NCBI GenBank assembly: GCA_024427265.1
Contig: JAKSVP010000001.1
Span: forward strand, 1-64,000
Direction of reading: 5' to 3'
Source of the DNA: Mycoplasmoidaceae bacterium
Lineage (GTDB): Bacteria > Bacillota_I > Bacilli_A > Mycoplasmatales > Mycoplasmoidaceae
DNA length: 64,000 bases
How positions within the stretch are numbered: the first letter of the stretch is position 1; each line of letters opens with the position of its first letter. The notes below the pieces were generated by a model. That model was given only the letters and a program-made list of their open reading frames with translations. It was not told the origin of the DNA and ran no database searches. Below are positions 54,779 to 64,000 of the stretch, piece by piece. Both the position numbers and the translations under genes were made by a program.

Positions 54779-56615
54779 TTTAAATAAACAAAAAAGCATT
54801 AAATCGCCAAGAGCAGCCTACATGGGCTATTTATTCCAAACGTTCTTAAAACGTCCGTTTGGCTATATTATTGCGCTTTTGTTTATCCTATATTTATCTA
54901 TTATTCTATTAATCGTTCCAGCAAGTTTACACTTCGAACCATTATTTATTTGAAACGTTGGTGGTTTCAACATGCCAATCTTTAACTTATTCTTTATTGC
55001 TGGATCTGCAGCAAGTATTGCAGTAGCAGTATTTAGAACCGGAAGAGATGATGGTTCAGATTTAAACCTATCCGCTAAACCATTTACTAAAGGAACGATA
55101 GTTGGTTTAAAGACAACAGTCTACTTATTAATAATGTTAGCTATATGTTTAATTACTGTAGCTATTGTTGCTTTGGTAATGCCAATCTTTGGTGAATATA
55201 ACGAAGTAACAAATGTTAATGGTATAACCCAACAAAAATATGTTGGATTATTGCTATCAATGTTAGTAGGTAACATAGTTAACATGCTACTATTTGGTGG
55301 AATATCAGTATTCATTTCAATGATAGGTGGACAAGTAATTACCATCATTGGAACAATAGCAATAGTGTTTGTCATTTGTTTAATGAACTTTATTTATCCT
55401 CAAGTACTTAAGTCATCAATTGAAGTACTATCAGATAAGTATGATGCTGATATTTTAAGTTATAGTTGCAATACATTGCATCAATATGAAGATAGTGACA
55501 TTGATTCTAAACCAATTAACTTTGCAACAATCCAGTGTTCAGTTAATGAAATGGGCGAAGAAGAATATCACTTCGATACTAAAGAATATTGAGATATAGC
55601 TGAAAAGGAATCAGGTAGACAAGCTGCTAATATCATAGATATTGGTAAACAATTATCTAACATATATAGCTCATTTGGTCTTGATGAATCTAAATTAAAA
55701 GAAGCAAGTAAGTTAGTAATTGGTACAAACTCTGGATACCAATACAATATTGATGCTGAAAGCCATGTTGGTTCACAAGATAATATTGATTTAGGTAATT
55801 ATCCTATTTCATATTACAACATGACACACTCACAAGGAAAAGACTTTCCTTATGTAACAGTTATTGGTGGAGATATGACTCTTACTACAAGTAACTGATA
55901 CTTATTAACTACATTATGAAGACTAGACTTTGATGCAATGAACTATGTTTCATCTGATGTAGATAGTATGTCTGTACCAAGTTCAGTATGAACTACATAC
56001 ACAAGACCTTGAAATAAGATTGGAGATCTAAGAGGAATTGATGATGAAACAGCCAAGAGCACATATGATATTATGGTTGAAGCTTATGAGTCATCAACTA
56101 CTCCATCTATTGAAAGTTTTGTTCAAATAACACACGAAACTATATCATCTCAGGTTCCTGGATTTGATAATCTAGAAAAGCCTGAACAATATAAATGAGT
56201 GGCTAAATATCATATTGCTTGAGCAATACAAGCACAAAAATCTCAAGCAGAGTCTATATTCAATTATTGCCATGAAGAAGATTCTTTCCCATTCAAATCT
56301 CAAACTGTTAAAGAATGATTTAGTGATATGGCAGAAGAAACTGGCCAAGAATATTATTTACAACAACAATTTAACAACTATCTATTTACTAAAGGTATTG
56401 GTATTAGTCAAAAAGCAGCACCGGCTGAAGGCTATGAAGGTTATAGTAGATTAGCAACATCTAAAATCAACTATGCTGAAACATTTAATAATATGTACAG
56501 TTACACTGTAAAGAGTTACTATAACTTATACACAGTAATAGCAGTATGAACATCAATAGCTGCTGTCCTATTTACAGGATCAGTAATTGTTTATAGAAGA
56601 ACAGACTTTAAGTAA
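54771..56615 (+). CDS. ABC-2-type transporter permease with a large extracytoplasmic domain (subunit B)
   Basis: A 614-residue permease laid out like subunit A: several TMs in the first 210 residues (SDLNLSAKPFTKGTIV, YVGLLLSMLVGNIVNMLLFG, IIGTIAIVFVICLMNFIYP), about 365 outside residues and one final TM (YTVIAVWTSIAAVLFTGSVIVY). The shared segments with subunit A show they arose by duplication. The outside domain differs from that of subunit A. Many TGA(Trp) codons are read through. It ends directly against the stop of the convergent gene at 56616. Confidence 0.82.
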
Positions 56616-57032
56616 TTATCTTGTAAAGAAGATATCGTTAAGTTTAATCTTTAAAAAATCAACAGTATTTTTTCTAACTATTCAGACATTAAAGAAGTTT
56701 GAATAGTTTTTTAATTTTTCATTTATTGAAATAACACGATTAGTTCTATAATCTGTAATAATGTAATCAGAGTTTTTTACTGAATAATATTTATCTTTGT
56801 TCTTTATAGGATTGATGTGATATATAAAGAAGCAAGTATCTCTTGGTGGCTCTTCAAAACCTTGAACTTCATCATAGAATTGTTCATCAGTTTTGATTCT
56901 GATGATTTTTAAATATGTTTCTTTATGGTTTAGATGGACGTTCCTACGGAAATATTTATCCTTTCTAGCAAAAACCTTTTTTGCTAGAGAATCATAATAT
57001 TCGTTTTCTTTTTTGGTTTTAAGTCTTTCCAT
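56616..57032 (-). CDS. Hypothetical protein, unrecognised family
   Basis: A 138-residue protein that I do not recognise. It is basic and tyrosine/asparagine-rich (NPIKNKDKYYSVKNSDYIITDY), with the segment EVQGFEEPPRDTCFFIYHIN and no signal peptide or TM helix, so probably cytosolic. The start at 57032 (MERLKTKKENEYYD) is chosen because TATAAT lies 6 bases before; an upstream in-frame ATG at 57119 would run into the divergent gene. One TGA(Trp) near the C-terminus is read through. It stops immediately next to the ABC permease gene with no spacer. Confidence 0.65.
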
Positions 57033-57052
57033 AAAATAATTATAATAACAAT
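57033..57052. promoter_or_regulatory. 20-base divergent promoter with overlapping TATAAT boxes
   Basis: The gap between two opposing ATGs is 20 bases. The forward TATAAT is 57041-57046 and the reverse one 57039-57044, overlapping by 4 bases. Each ends exactly 6 bases before its own ATG. Both transcripts should start at or by the start codon, and both genes cannot be initiated at once. Confidence 0.7.
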
Positions 57053-57727
57053 ATGAAAAACTTTTTTCAAAGACAAAAATCTGAAGGTTATAAACATCAT
57101 TTTTTGCCAAAAATCTCAAGACAACTAAACATTAATAATTTAGATGGGGTTAATAAGCAAAAGGTGCTATCTTTATATAAACCAGAAATAGCTTCTGATT
57201 TCTTAGCTTATCGTTTTGATCTTTTGAAAAAGTGAATGGATAACAATAACAACTACTCAAAAGAATATGTAGTTGCTTTAGATGAAGTGATAGATAAATT
57301 GTATTTATCTAAAGAATTAAATAGTTTTGAACAACAATACATTAAGAATGTTCAAGCCATCGTTTTTGCTAAAAATAGAAACCTAAAACAATTGATTGTT
57401 GACTTTTCTATTAATAAAGGTGAATTTGTCTTCTATAGATATGAAATAGATTCATTTAAACTAATTCATGGCAAAAACTTAGTACAAACTATTGATGAAG
57501 CTGAATTGTATATAACAACGCAAAGAATAATTATTGCAAAGCAAATAGATATTATTTCTTTGTATTACAAAGACATTAAAGCATATGATTACAAAGACAA
57601 CAAATTGCTTCTTGAATTAAACAATAAAAGAAAATGTTATATTGAAGGCGATAACAATGAGGCTATTGTTCAATCACTTGAACGTGTATTAAAAAGAGAG
57701 AAGATTGAATTAAAGAAATATGAATAA
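57053..57727 (+). CDS. Hypothetical protein, possible PH/GRAM-like C-terminal domain
   Basis: A 224-residue cytosolic-looking protein without signal or TM. The C-terminal half (FVFYRYEIDSFKL, AELYITTQRIIIAKQ, ISLYYKDIKAYDY, NKLLLELNNK) has the beta-strand pattern and the L-x-x-T-x-x-R-I motif seen in bacterial PH/GRAM-like domains; this is only a suggestion. The N-terminal half (FLPKISRQLNINNLD) is helical and unrecognised. Leaderless start (TATAAT 6 bases upstream). The stop overlaps the uvrC ATG by 8 bases, so it is translated together with uvrC. Confidence 0.7.
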
Positions 57728-59474
57728 AACCCTAGAATTCAAACTTAAATCTGCACCTAAGAAACCAGGTTGTTATCTTTGAAAAGATGAACATGGTGAT
57801 ATTATTTATGTTGGCAAAGCCATAAATCTTTTTAATCGTGTACATCAATACTTTAATCGTTTACACGATTATAAAACAAGTCAATTAGTGGCAGATATTG
57901 CTGATGTTGAATTCTTTGTTGTACAAAATGAAAATGAAGCTTTAATTCTTGAAAACAATTTAATTAAGAAACATCGTCCTAAGTACAACATTATGTTAAA
58001 GGATTCATCAGGATATCCTTATATAGTAGTAACTAATGAGAAACATCCACGTATCAAATACACACATAGTAACAGCAAATTTAAAGGAACTTACTACGGA
58101 CCTTTTGCTAGCAAGAACTTCTTTAAGAAAGAATTAATGATGCTATTGGGTGTGCTGTTTCCATTAAGAAAATGTGATCAATTGCCTAAACATAAATGTC
58201 TTTATTATGATATTGGTCAATGTTTAGGACCATGTATCAACAAAGTTGATGAACAACAATATGCATTAATAAAAAACAATATTAGACAATTTTTCAATGG
58301 TAATACTTCTCAAGTCGAAAAACAATTGAAAACAAGAGAGAATGTTGCAGCCGAACAACTTAAATTTGAAGAAGCAGATTATTACAAGAGATTACGTCTA
58401 GCACTGAATGAAATAAAAGAAAATCAAACTGTGCAATTTAATACCAAAGAAAATATTGATTTTTTGGGCTTTGCAACAAAAGACAATTTAATTTCTCTAA
58501 TTTTGTTTAGTTATGTTAATGGAAAACTAGTAGCAAAGATACAAGAAATACATGAATTTTATGATGATGTAAATTCAACAATCACTTCATGACTTTATCA
58601 ATACTATTCTAAGAGCAAAAATAATCCAAAACAATTATTTGTATCACTACCAACAAAAGAATTTAAAGTATTAAACCATACTTTAGGATTTGAAATTTCT
58701 AAACCAGTTAAAGGAAAGAAGTATGAAATTCTAATGACTGCAATTGATAATGCAATCGAGTACCTAAAAACAAATTATTTGGTTTATGAACATGCAAAAA
58801 GAGCAAAACTTTCTGCAATCTATAAATTGGCTGATCTAATTCATGCTAAAAAAATCAAAACAATGGTTGCATTTGATATATCTAACTTATTTGCAACAAA
58901 CAAAGTTGCTGGAATGGTATATGTAAACAATGGAGATTTTGTTAAATCTAAATATCGTAGATACATAATTAGTGATGATTCATTAACATCTGATTATGAA
59001 TGTATGAAACATATTATTGGTAGATTTATCAACCATCATAAGGACGAAATGCCAGATTTAATTATTATGGATGGTGGCAAGATTCAAGTTAATGCAGCTC
59101 TAGAAGTATTTGCTGCAAATAAAGTTAATCCACCACACATTATTGGCTTGGTTAAAAATAATAATCACCAAACAAACGGTATTGTTTACAACAACAAGAC
59201 AATTAAATTAGATAGAGATTCCAATTTATATAACTTCTTAGCAAACATTCAAAACGAAGTTCATAATACAGCGATTTCATTCTATAGAAGAAAACATGAA
59301 AAATCATTATTTGATACTTCAATTATTCCAGATATTGAAGGATTAAGTAAAGCAAAGAAAGAAGTTTTGCTTAACAAATATAGAACAACAGATAATATTA
59401 AAAAAGCAACAATTTCTGAATTAAGTCAAATAATCGATATCAAAATTGCCAAAGCACTAAAGAAAGCCCTTTAG
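57720..59474 (+). CDS. uvrC: UvrABC system protein C (excinuclease subunit)
   Basis: A 584-residue nuclease making both incisions in nucleotide excision repair. The GIY-YIG domain starts PGCYLWKDEHGDIIYVGKA (the GIY is GCY here). A Cys-containing region is KHKCLYYDIGQCLGPC, and the UVR motif is near residue 210 (AAEQLKFEEADYYKRL). The RNase H-like endonuclease has VAFDISNLFATNKVAGMV and IIMDGGKIQVNAA. The C-terminal HhH region is shorter than usual (IEGLSKAKKEVLLNKY). It is translationally coupled to the gene at 57053. The stop codon is inside the terminator hairpin. Confidence 0.95.
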
Positions 59475-59483
59475 TGCTTTTTA
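59451..59483 (+). terminator. Intrinsic terminator built into the end of uvrC
   Basis: A 12-bp perfect stem AAAGCACTAAAG / CTTTAGTGCTTT with loop AAAGCC and a short T-run. The TAG stop (59472-59474) is in the right arm, so the last eight codons of uvrC encode the hairpin. Confidence 0.8.
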
Positions 59484-59506
59484 ATTATTTATCTATGATA
59501 AATAAT

Positions 59507-59512
59507 TATAAT
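59507..59512 (+). promoter_or_regulatory. TATAAT box of lepA
   Basis: Consensus -10 lying 8 bases before the lepA ATG without an SD. Confidence 0.45.
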
Positions 59513-59520
59513 AAATATCA

Positions 59521-61326
59521 ATGAACAAGAAAAATGTAAGAAATTTTTGTATTATTGCTCACATCGATCATGGTAAATCAACTTTATCTGATCGTATTAT
59601 TGAGTCTGCAAGTAACAACAAGATTCACAATATGCAAGATCAAGTTCTAGATAGCATGGAACTTGAAAGAGAAAGAGGAATAACAATTAAGTTGAATGCA
59701 ATTCAACTTAAATATCATTCAAAAAAACACAATGACGATTACATTTTTCATTTAATCGATACTCCTGGACATGTTGACTTTACATATGAAGTATCAAGAA
59801 GCTTAGCTGCTTGTGAAGGAGCAATCTTAGTTGTTGATGCTACACAAGGGGTACAAGCACAAACTATTTCTAATTTATACTTAGCGCTTGATAATAACCT
59901 AACTATTTTTCCAGTAATCAATAAAATTGATTTACCATCAGCAGATGTAGAAAAATGTAAAAAACAAATTAAAGATGTTTTAGGAATTGATGCATCAGAT
60001 GCACCATGTGTTTCTGCAAAGACAGGACAAAACATTATTGATATTATTGAAGCAGTTATTGAAAAAATACCTGCTCCATTAGAAGATGATGATGCAAAAC
60101 CATTGCAAGCTTTAATCTTTGATAGTTACTATGATTCTTATTTGGGAGCAGTTTGTTACATTAGAGTAAAAAATGGTGTAATCAAAGTTGGCGACAAAAT
60201 AAAAATGATGGCATCTAATGCACAATTCATTGTTACATCATTAGGTGTTAAAACACCTTTAGTTGAAGAAAAGAAACAACTTGAAGCTGGTGAAGTAGGA
60301 TGAGTTGCAGCAAGTATCAAAACAATTAAAGATATTGCTGTAGGTGACACTATTACTACAGTAGATAACCCAGCTAAAGAACCTTTACCTGGTTATAAAA
60401 AAGTATTACCTATGGTATATTGTGGTTTCTACCCAATTGATAACTCTAAGTATGAAGAACTTAAGGTTGCAATTGAAAAGATTAGTTTATCAGATGCTGC
60501 TTTAGTTTATGAATATGAAACATCACAATCACTTGGATTCGGTGTTAGATGTGGTTTTCTAGGTTTACTACACATGGATATCATTCAAGAAAGAATAAGC
60601 CGTGAATACAAAATTGATTTAATTGTAACAGCACCATCTGTTAGGTTTTTAGTTGATTTAACAAACAAAACAACTATAGAAGTAGATAACCCTGCTAAGT
60701 TCCCTGAAAGAACTAAAATTGATCAAATTAGAGAGCCATATGTTAAAGTTTCTATCTTTACACCAGATGAATATATTGGTGATTTAATGGCACTATGTCA
60801 AAATGCACGTGGTAAGTATGTTGATCTTGAAACTGTCGATAACAATCGTAAGTGCATTGTTTACGAACTGCCATTAATAGAAGTTATTTATAACTTCTTT
60901 GATAGATTAAAATCAGTTAGTCGTGGTTATGCAACTATGGAATATGAACTGATTGGATATCAACCATCTGATTTAGTTAAGGTAGATATTCTATTAAATG
61001 GAAAGAAGACAGATGCTTTAAGCTTCATTTGTCATAGATCACAAGCTTACCATAAAGCTCAAAGGATATGTTTAAAACTTAAAGAAAACATTCCAAGACA
61101 ACAATTTGAAGTTCCAATCCAAGCTGCCATTGGAAGCAAGATTATTGCTAGAGAAAACATTAGAGCAATGTATAAAAACGTTTTAGCTAAGTGTTATGGT
61201 GGTGACGTATCAAGAAAGAAAAAACTTCTTGAACAACAAAAAGAAGGAAAGAAAAAACTAAAAGCGATTGGTAATGTTGAAGTACCACAAGATGTCTTTA
61301 TTAAAATTCTTAATGAAGATGAATAA
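59521..61326 (+). CDS. lepA: Elongation factor 4 (LepA)
   Basis: A 601-residue translational GTPase that acts on stalled or mistranslocated ribosomes. G1 is [10 protein letters not shown]3 [15 protein letters not shown]4 [10 protein letters not shown]. The EF4-specific C-terminal domain is present ([62 protein letters not shown]). One TGA(Trp) at 60301-60303 is read through. Length is normal. A terminator shared with the convergent gene follows. Confidence 0.97.
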
Positions 61327-61327
61327 A

Positions 61328-61356
61328 AAAGAAGGCTATGCCTTCTTTATTTTTTC
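61328..61356. terminator. Shared terminator between lepA and the convergent DUF3137-like gene
   Basis: Stem AAAGAAGGC / GCCTTCTTT with loop TAT, flanked by A- and T-runs. The reverse gene's TAG (61336-61338) lies at the hairpin's loop edge. Confidence 0.8.
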
Positions 61357-62925
61357 AATTATGTTTTTAATTTGGTTTATATCTTTCTCATTTAAACTTG
61401 CTTTTTCTAATAAACACATGATTTGTCCTTTATGAACTAAGATATTACCAAACCTACCTTCGTAATTATTATTGTTTAGGTTAATAGATTGACACATTAC
61501 ATATTTCTTAACTCTATCACGATAGTAAATTACTGGTACTGGAACCATAACCACTCCTGAATGAATACTTGGTGTAGGTTTAACTACAACTTTATGATCT
61601 GGTCAGAAGTAATTACATTCAACTGTAGTTAATGAAAAGTTAACTTTGTTAATAGTGATAGTTTTAGTTTCACGAGGTTCAAAGATAACATCTGTATCAA
61701 ACTTTGATCACAAACCAAACAAATTAAATAGTAAAGTTATGTTTTCATCAACTTGTGCGTAACTTGCAATATTTTTACCTGTAGATGGTGATGAAACATC
61801 TGTTTTAAATTGTGTGTATAAAGGAATAGAAGCAATTGGTAAAGTCAATAAACCAATAGAGTAAACAAAGTTTGATACCCATTTACTATATCTATCTCTT
61901 CAAGTTTGAACATCATAGTTAACTGCTTCATTATCAGTTGTGTCTAAGAAAGCGCCTTTATCAATAGCTTGGATTGTTGTGACTTCTTCATCCTTTATGA
62001 CACTATATTGTTGCTCACGGAACAATTTAACAAAGTTTTCTTGTGCTAAAGGAGTGAAGACAACACGATAATCTTTTTCATCTGATCTTTTAGCAGGGAA
62101 AAGTTTTTCAAACTCCTTATTCTCCATAGGAGATTGAATGTTTTTCTTATTTAATTTTTTTAATTCACGTTTAGATGAATTGTTAATAAAACATAACTTT
62201 GCTGGTTTATCAAAATGGTAAACTAATTCAGTTCCAATATCTCATTTTGGTGCAGGCAATGTTTCCGTAGCAACAACAATTTCTGTTCTTGTTACTCAAT
62301 GGCCTTCCGAATCTCTAGTTGTATATGGAACAGCTAAAGAACCAGAATAAACATGCATGTATCAAGATCGGATCTTGTAGTTGTACATCATGAATGGATT
62401 ATCAAATAATGAACCTGAAACTAATTCCAAAAAGCAAGAATCTTCTGGAAGCAATTTAGGCATTAATGGAATTCATGATTTAAATGATGCAGCATCTTGA
62501 TAGATATTAAGTTTAATATCTTTTCATAAAGGTTCTATGATTTTTTTGAACATAAAATCATAGGATAATTTTGTTGCAAATACTTTTAATTGTTCATCTA
62601 ATTTTTGTTTGGCATCGGCTTCCTTTTTTAATTCAACATCTAATATTGCTTGCTTTTTCTTTGCAGCATTTGTTAGCAAGAAAAAAGGGAAAATCAAGAA
62701 GATAATTAGTATTCATCTTCATACTTTTAATCTTTTAATTTTCTTAGTTAATTTAGTATTAGATGCAACTAATGAATAATATTCACTAGCCCATGCTTTA
62801 TTATTGTTTAAGTCAATGTTATTTTGTTTAATTAAAGTATCAAACTCTTGGTTTGCTTTTTCACTGACTTCTTTACATAGAGAATTAAGTTCATTCAAAG
62901 ATGAACATTTAGGATTAGACGTCAT
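61336..62925 (-). CDS. DUF3137-like membrane protein, partner of LemA
   Basis: A 529-residue protein. An N-terminal helical part of about 70 residues precedes a TM segment (WRWILIIFLIFPFFLL, about 70-86). A soluble region follows. The segment EFEKLFPAKRSDEKDYRVVFTPLAQENFVKLF (split here in words as FEKLF and RVVFTPLAQ) resembles DUF3137, which has a conserved F-x-V..aR-x-ltP pattern. Another TM-like stretch is near residue 350 (NFVYSIGLLTLPIASIPLY). DUF3137 genes often follow lemA, which is the case here with an 8-base gap. Function unknown. TGA(Trp) codons are common. Confidence 0.65.
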
Positions 62926-62933
62926 TAATTAAA

Positions 62934-63578
62934 TTAATTTAATTTTAAACTAACATCAGATTTTTGTGCTTCAGTAGCAGCAAATAATGCAAATGTAGTT
63001 AATTTTAAACTAGTAGCTGGAATGCATGCTGGTCAAGTAAAGATTTCTTGGTTGAAAGCTGTTACTTCAGAGTTGTATAGTCTTCTAGCAGCAGCAATTT
63101 CTCTTTCTTGGTAATCAGCATTAGACATTAAGTTTTGTACTGTTTGAATAGATCTTACTTCTGGATACTTTTCAAACACAACTAACAATCTACCAAATCC
63201 ACGTTCAATCTTTTCATTAGCTTCGACAGCATTAGACTTATCGATAGCCATAGATCTTAAACTAACAACGTCTTTTAAAAGACTTTGTTCAAATTTCATT
63301 GAAGATTTAGTTGCATCAACTAATTTAACTAATGTATCTCTTCTTTGAGCAAGTTGTACTTCAATACCACTTGCAGCTTGGTTGATTTGCATTTGCTTTC
63401 TGTTGAAATAGTTCTTTTTAACAGGTAAGTAAATAGCTAATAAGCCAACTGTTAATATACAAAAGATAACAAATAGTATCAAACCACCAGTTGATCTTTT
63501 AGCAGGAATAACTTGGTTTTGAACATTTGGGTTAAATCCTTGTGGGTTAACAGATTGAGTTCTTGTATCAATTAACAT
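62934..63578 (-). CDS. lemA: LemA family protein
   Basis: A 214-residue LemA-family protein. After a hydrophilic N-terminus a TM lies at about 32-53 (LILFVIFCILTVGLLAIYLP). The helical core is typical: IEVQLAQRRDTLVKLVDA, NLMSNADYQEREIAAARRLYNSEV and AFNQEIFTWPACIPA. The role is unknown, although the family is widespread at the membrane. SD AGAGGT is upstream. It is the first gene of a pair with the DUF3137-like protein. A TGA(Trp) at 63033 is read through. Confidence 0.93.
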
Positions 63579-63625
63579 TTTTTACCTCTCTTATAATTTT
63601 ATTTTAACATATAATAACTTTACAT

Positions 63626-63648
63626 AATTAAATATAAAATATTTAATT
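63626..63648. repeat. 9-bp inverted repeat between lemA and pflB
   Basis: AATTAAATA / TATTTAATT around TAAAA, in the promoter region of pflB. It is AT-rich, so it is a weak operator candidate. Confidence 0.35.
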
Positions 63649-63677
63649 TATGATCTTGGATTAAAGGGGCAAATGTT

Positions 63678-64000
63678 ATGGATAAAGTTAATTTTAAAGA
63701 GTGAGAAGGATTTAAACCTGGCAAGTGAATGGAAGGCGTAGACACTAGAGATTTCATTCAACAAAACTATGAAGAATATACTGGTGATGAAAAGTTCTTA
63801 GTTGGCCCAACTGATGCAACTAAACATTTATGATCTCAAATCTCTGATCTAATGATGCAAGAAAAGAGAAATGGTGGTGTTTTAGGTGTAGACCCTAGAC
63901 CAAGTTTTATTAATGCCTATGGCCCTGGTTACATTAATAAAGACCTAGAACAAATCGTAGGTCTACAAACAGAAAGACCTTTAATTCGTGCTTTTATGCC
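63678..64000 (+). CDS. pflB: Pyruvate formate-lyase, N-terminal part (runs off window)
   Basis: The first 107 residues of pyruvate formate-lyase. Diagnostic segments are [31 protein letters not shown] and the later [20 protein letters not shown]. The enzyme is a glycyl-radical protein that splits pyruvate to acetyl-CoA and formate; the Gly-radical end lies outside the window, and its activase (PflA) is not seen. SD-like AAAGGGGC is upstream. Acetyl-CoA made here could feed PduL (15747). It uses TGA(Trp) twice in the visible part. Confidence 0.93.

Noticed and set aside
56328..56549. Separate small ORFs within the 3' part of ABC subunit B
   Set aside because: They are segments or other-frame shadows of the 614-residue permease, which reads through TGA.
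250..63578. Dozens of genes apparently broken by in-frame TGA
   Set aside because: TGA is tryptophan here. Well-known proteins (hisS, aspS, lepA, rnr, era) regain normal length and conserved Trp positions when it is read through, so they are not pseudogenes.
1..64000. CRISPR array or defence system
   Set aside because: No regularly spaced repeats and no Cas, restriction or abortive-infection gene motifs were seen on either strand.

Overview
The window is AT-rich DNA from a mollicute (mycoplasma-type bacterium). TGA must be read as tryptophan: nearly every recognisable protein is cut by in-frame TGA under the standard code and is restored to full family length when TGA is Trp, while TAA and TAG end the genes. 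The lipoprotein signal peptides, the minimal gene set and the tight packing fit this. BspA-type leucine-rich-repeat surface proteins, pyruvate formate-lyase with PduL, and two MEP isoprenoid enzymes suggest a Malacoplasma/Ureaplasma-clade species living near a mucosa or a protist, perhaps like Candidatus Malacoplasma girerdii. The species is an inference, not shown here. All coordinates use translation table 4.

Layout. 1-12238 is a surface-protein locus with eight exported proteins, most with lipoboxes. They are built from BspA-type repeats with a recurring C-terminal cap, Big2-type Ig domains with a DUF6273-like tail, and an unassigned beta-rich repeat of about 110 residues. 12241-17681 holds ispD, a deoxynucleoside kinase, a YigZ-like protein, a DUF1846 protein, pduL, coaD and mutM. 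17704-24121 encodes a MacB/LolCDE-like transporter with an unusual ATPase extension and a 1656-residue permease. 24218-28039 has a PAP2-type phosphatase, aspS and hisS. 28129-34992 has secDF-apt and ispF-hpt-ftsH. 35056-38977 has a small membrane protein, glyS and dnaG, followed by the SRP RNA. 39155-43391 has recR-ybaB facing rsmI-ybeY-dgkA-era-recO. 43445-47038 has secG-rnr-smpB and tatD. 47151-51462 has tRNA-Leu, a YfcC-type carrier, pepD and yebC. 51553-56615 is an ABC-2-type export operon. 56616-61326 has two unknown genes, uvrC and lepA. 61336-63578 is lemA with a DUF3137-like gene. The window ends inside pflB (63678 onward).

How it works together. PFL, PduL (and presumably an acetate kinase elsewhere) would give acetyl-CoA, acetyl phosphate and ATP. 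apt, hpt and the deoxynucleoside kinase are purine and nucleoside salvage. pepD and the YfcC carrier point to peptide and amino-acid use. SecDF, SecG, SRP RNA and FtsH support export and membrane quality control for the large set of exported proteins and ABC transporters.

Expression signals. Many genes have no Shine-Dalgarno sequence and instead have TATAAT 6-9 bases before the ATG, which suggests leaderless mRNAs. Genes with SD sequences are mostly internal to operons. Several intrinsic terminators contain the stop codon of the gene they end, and two convergent pairs share one hairpin holding both stop codons. No insertion sequence, phage gene, CRISPR array, rRNA or origin was seen. The longest stretch without a protein gene, 38978-39154, is under 300 bases and contains the SRP RNA.
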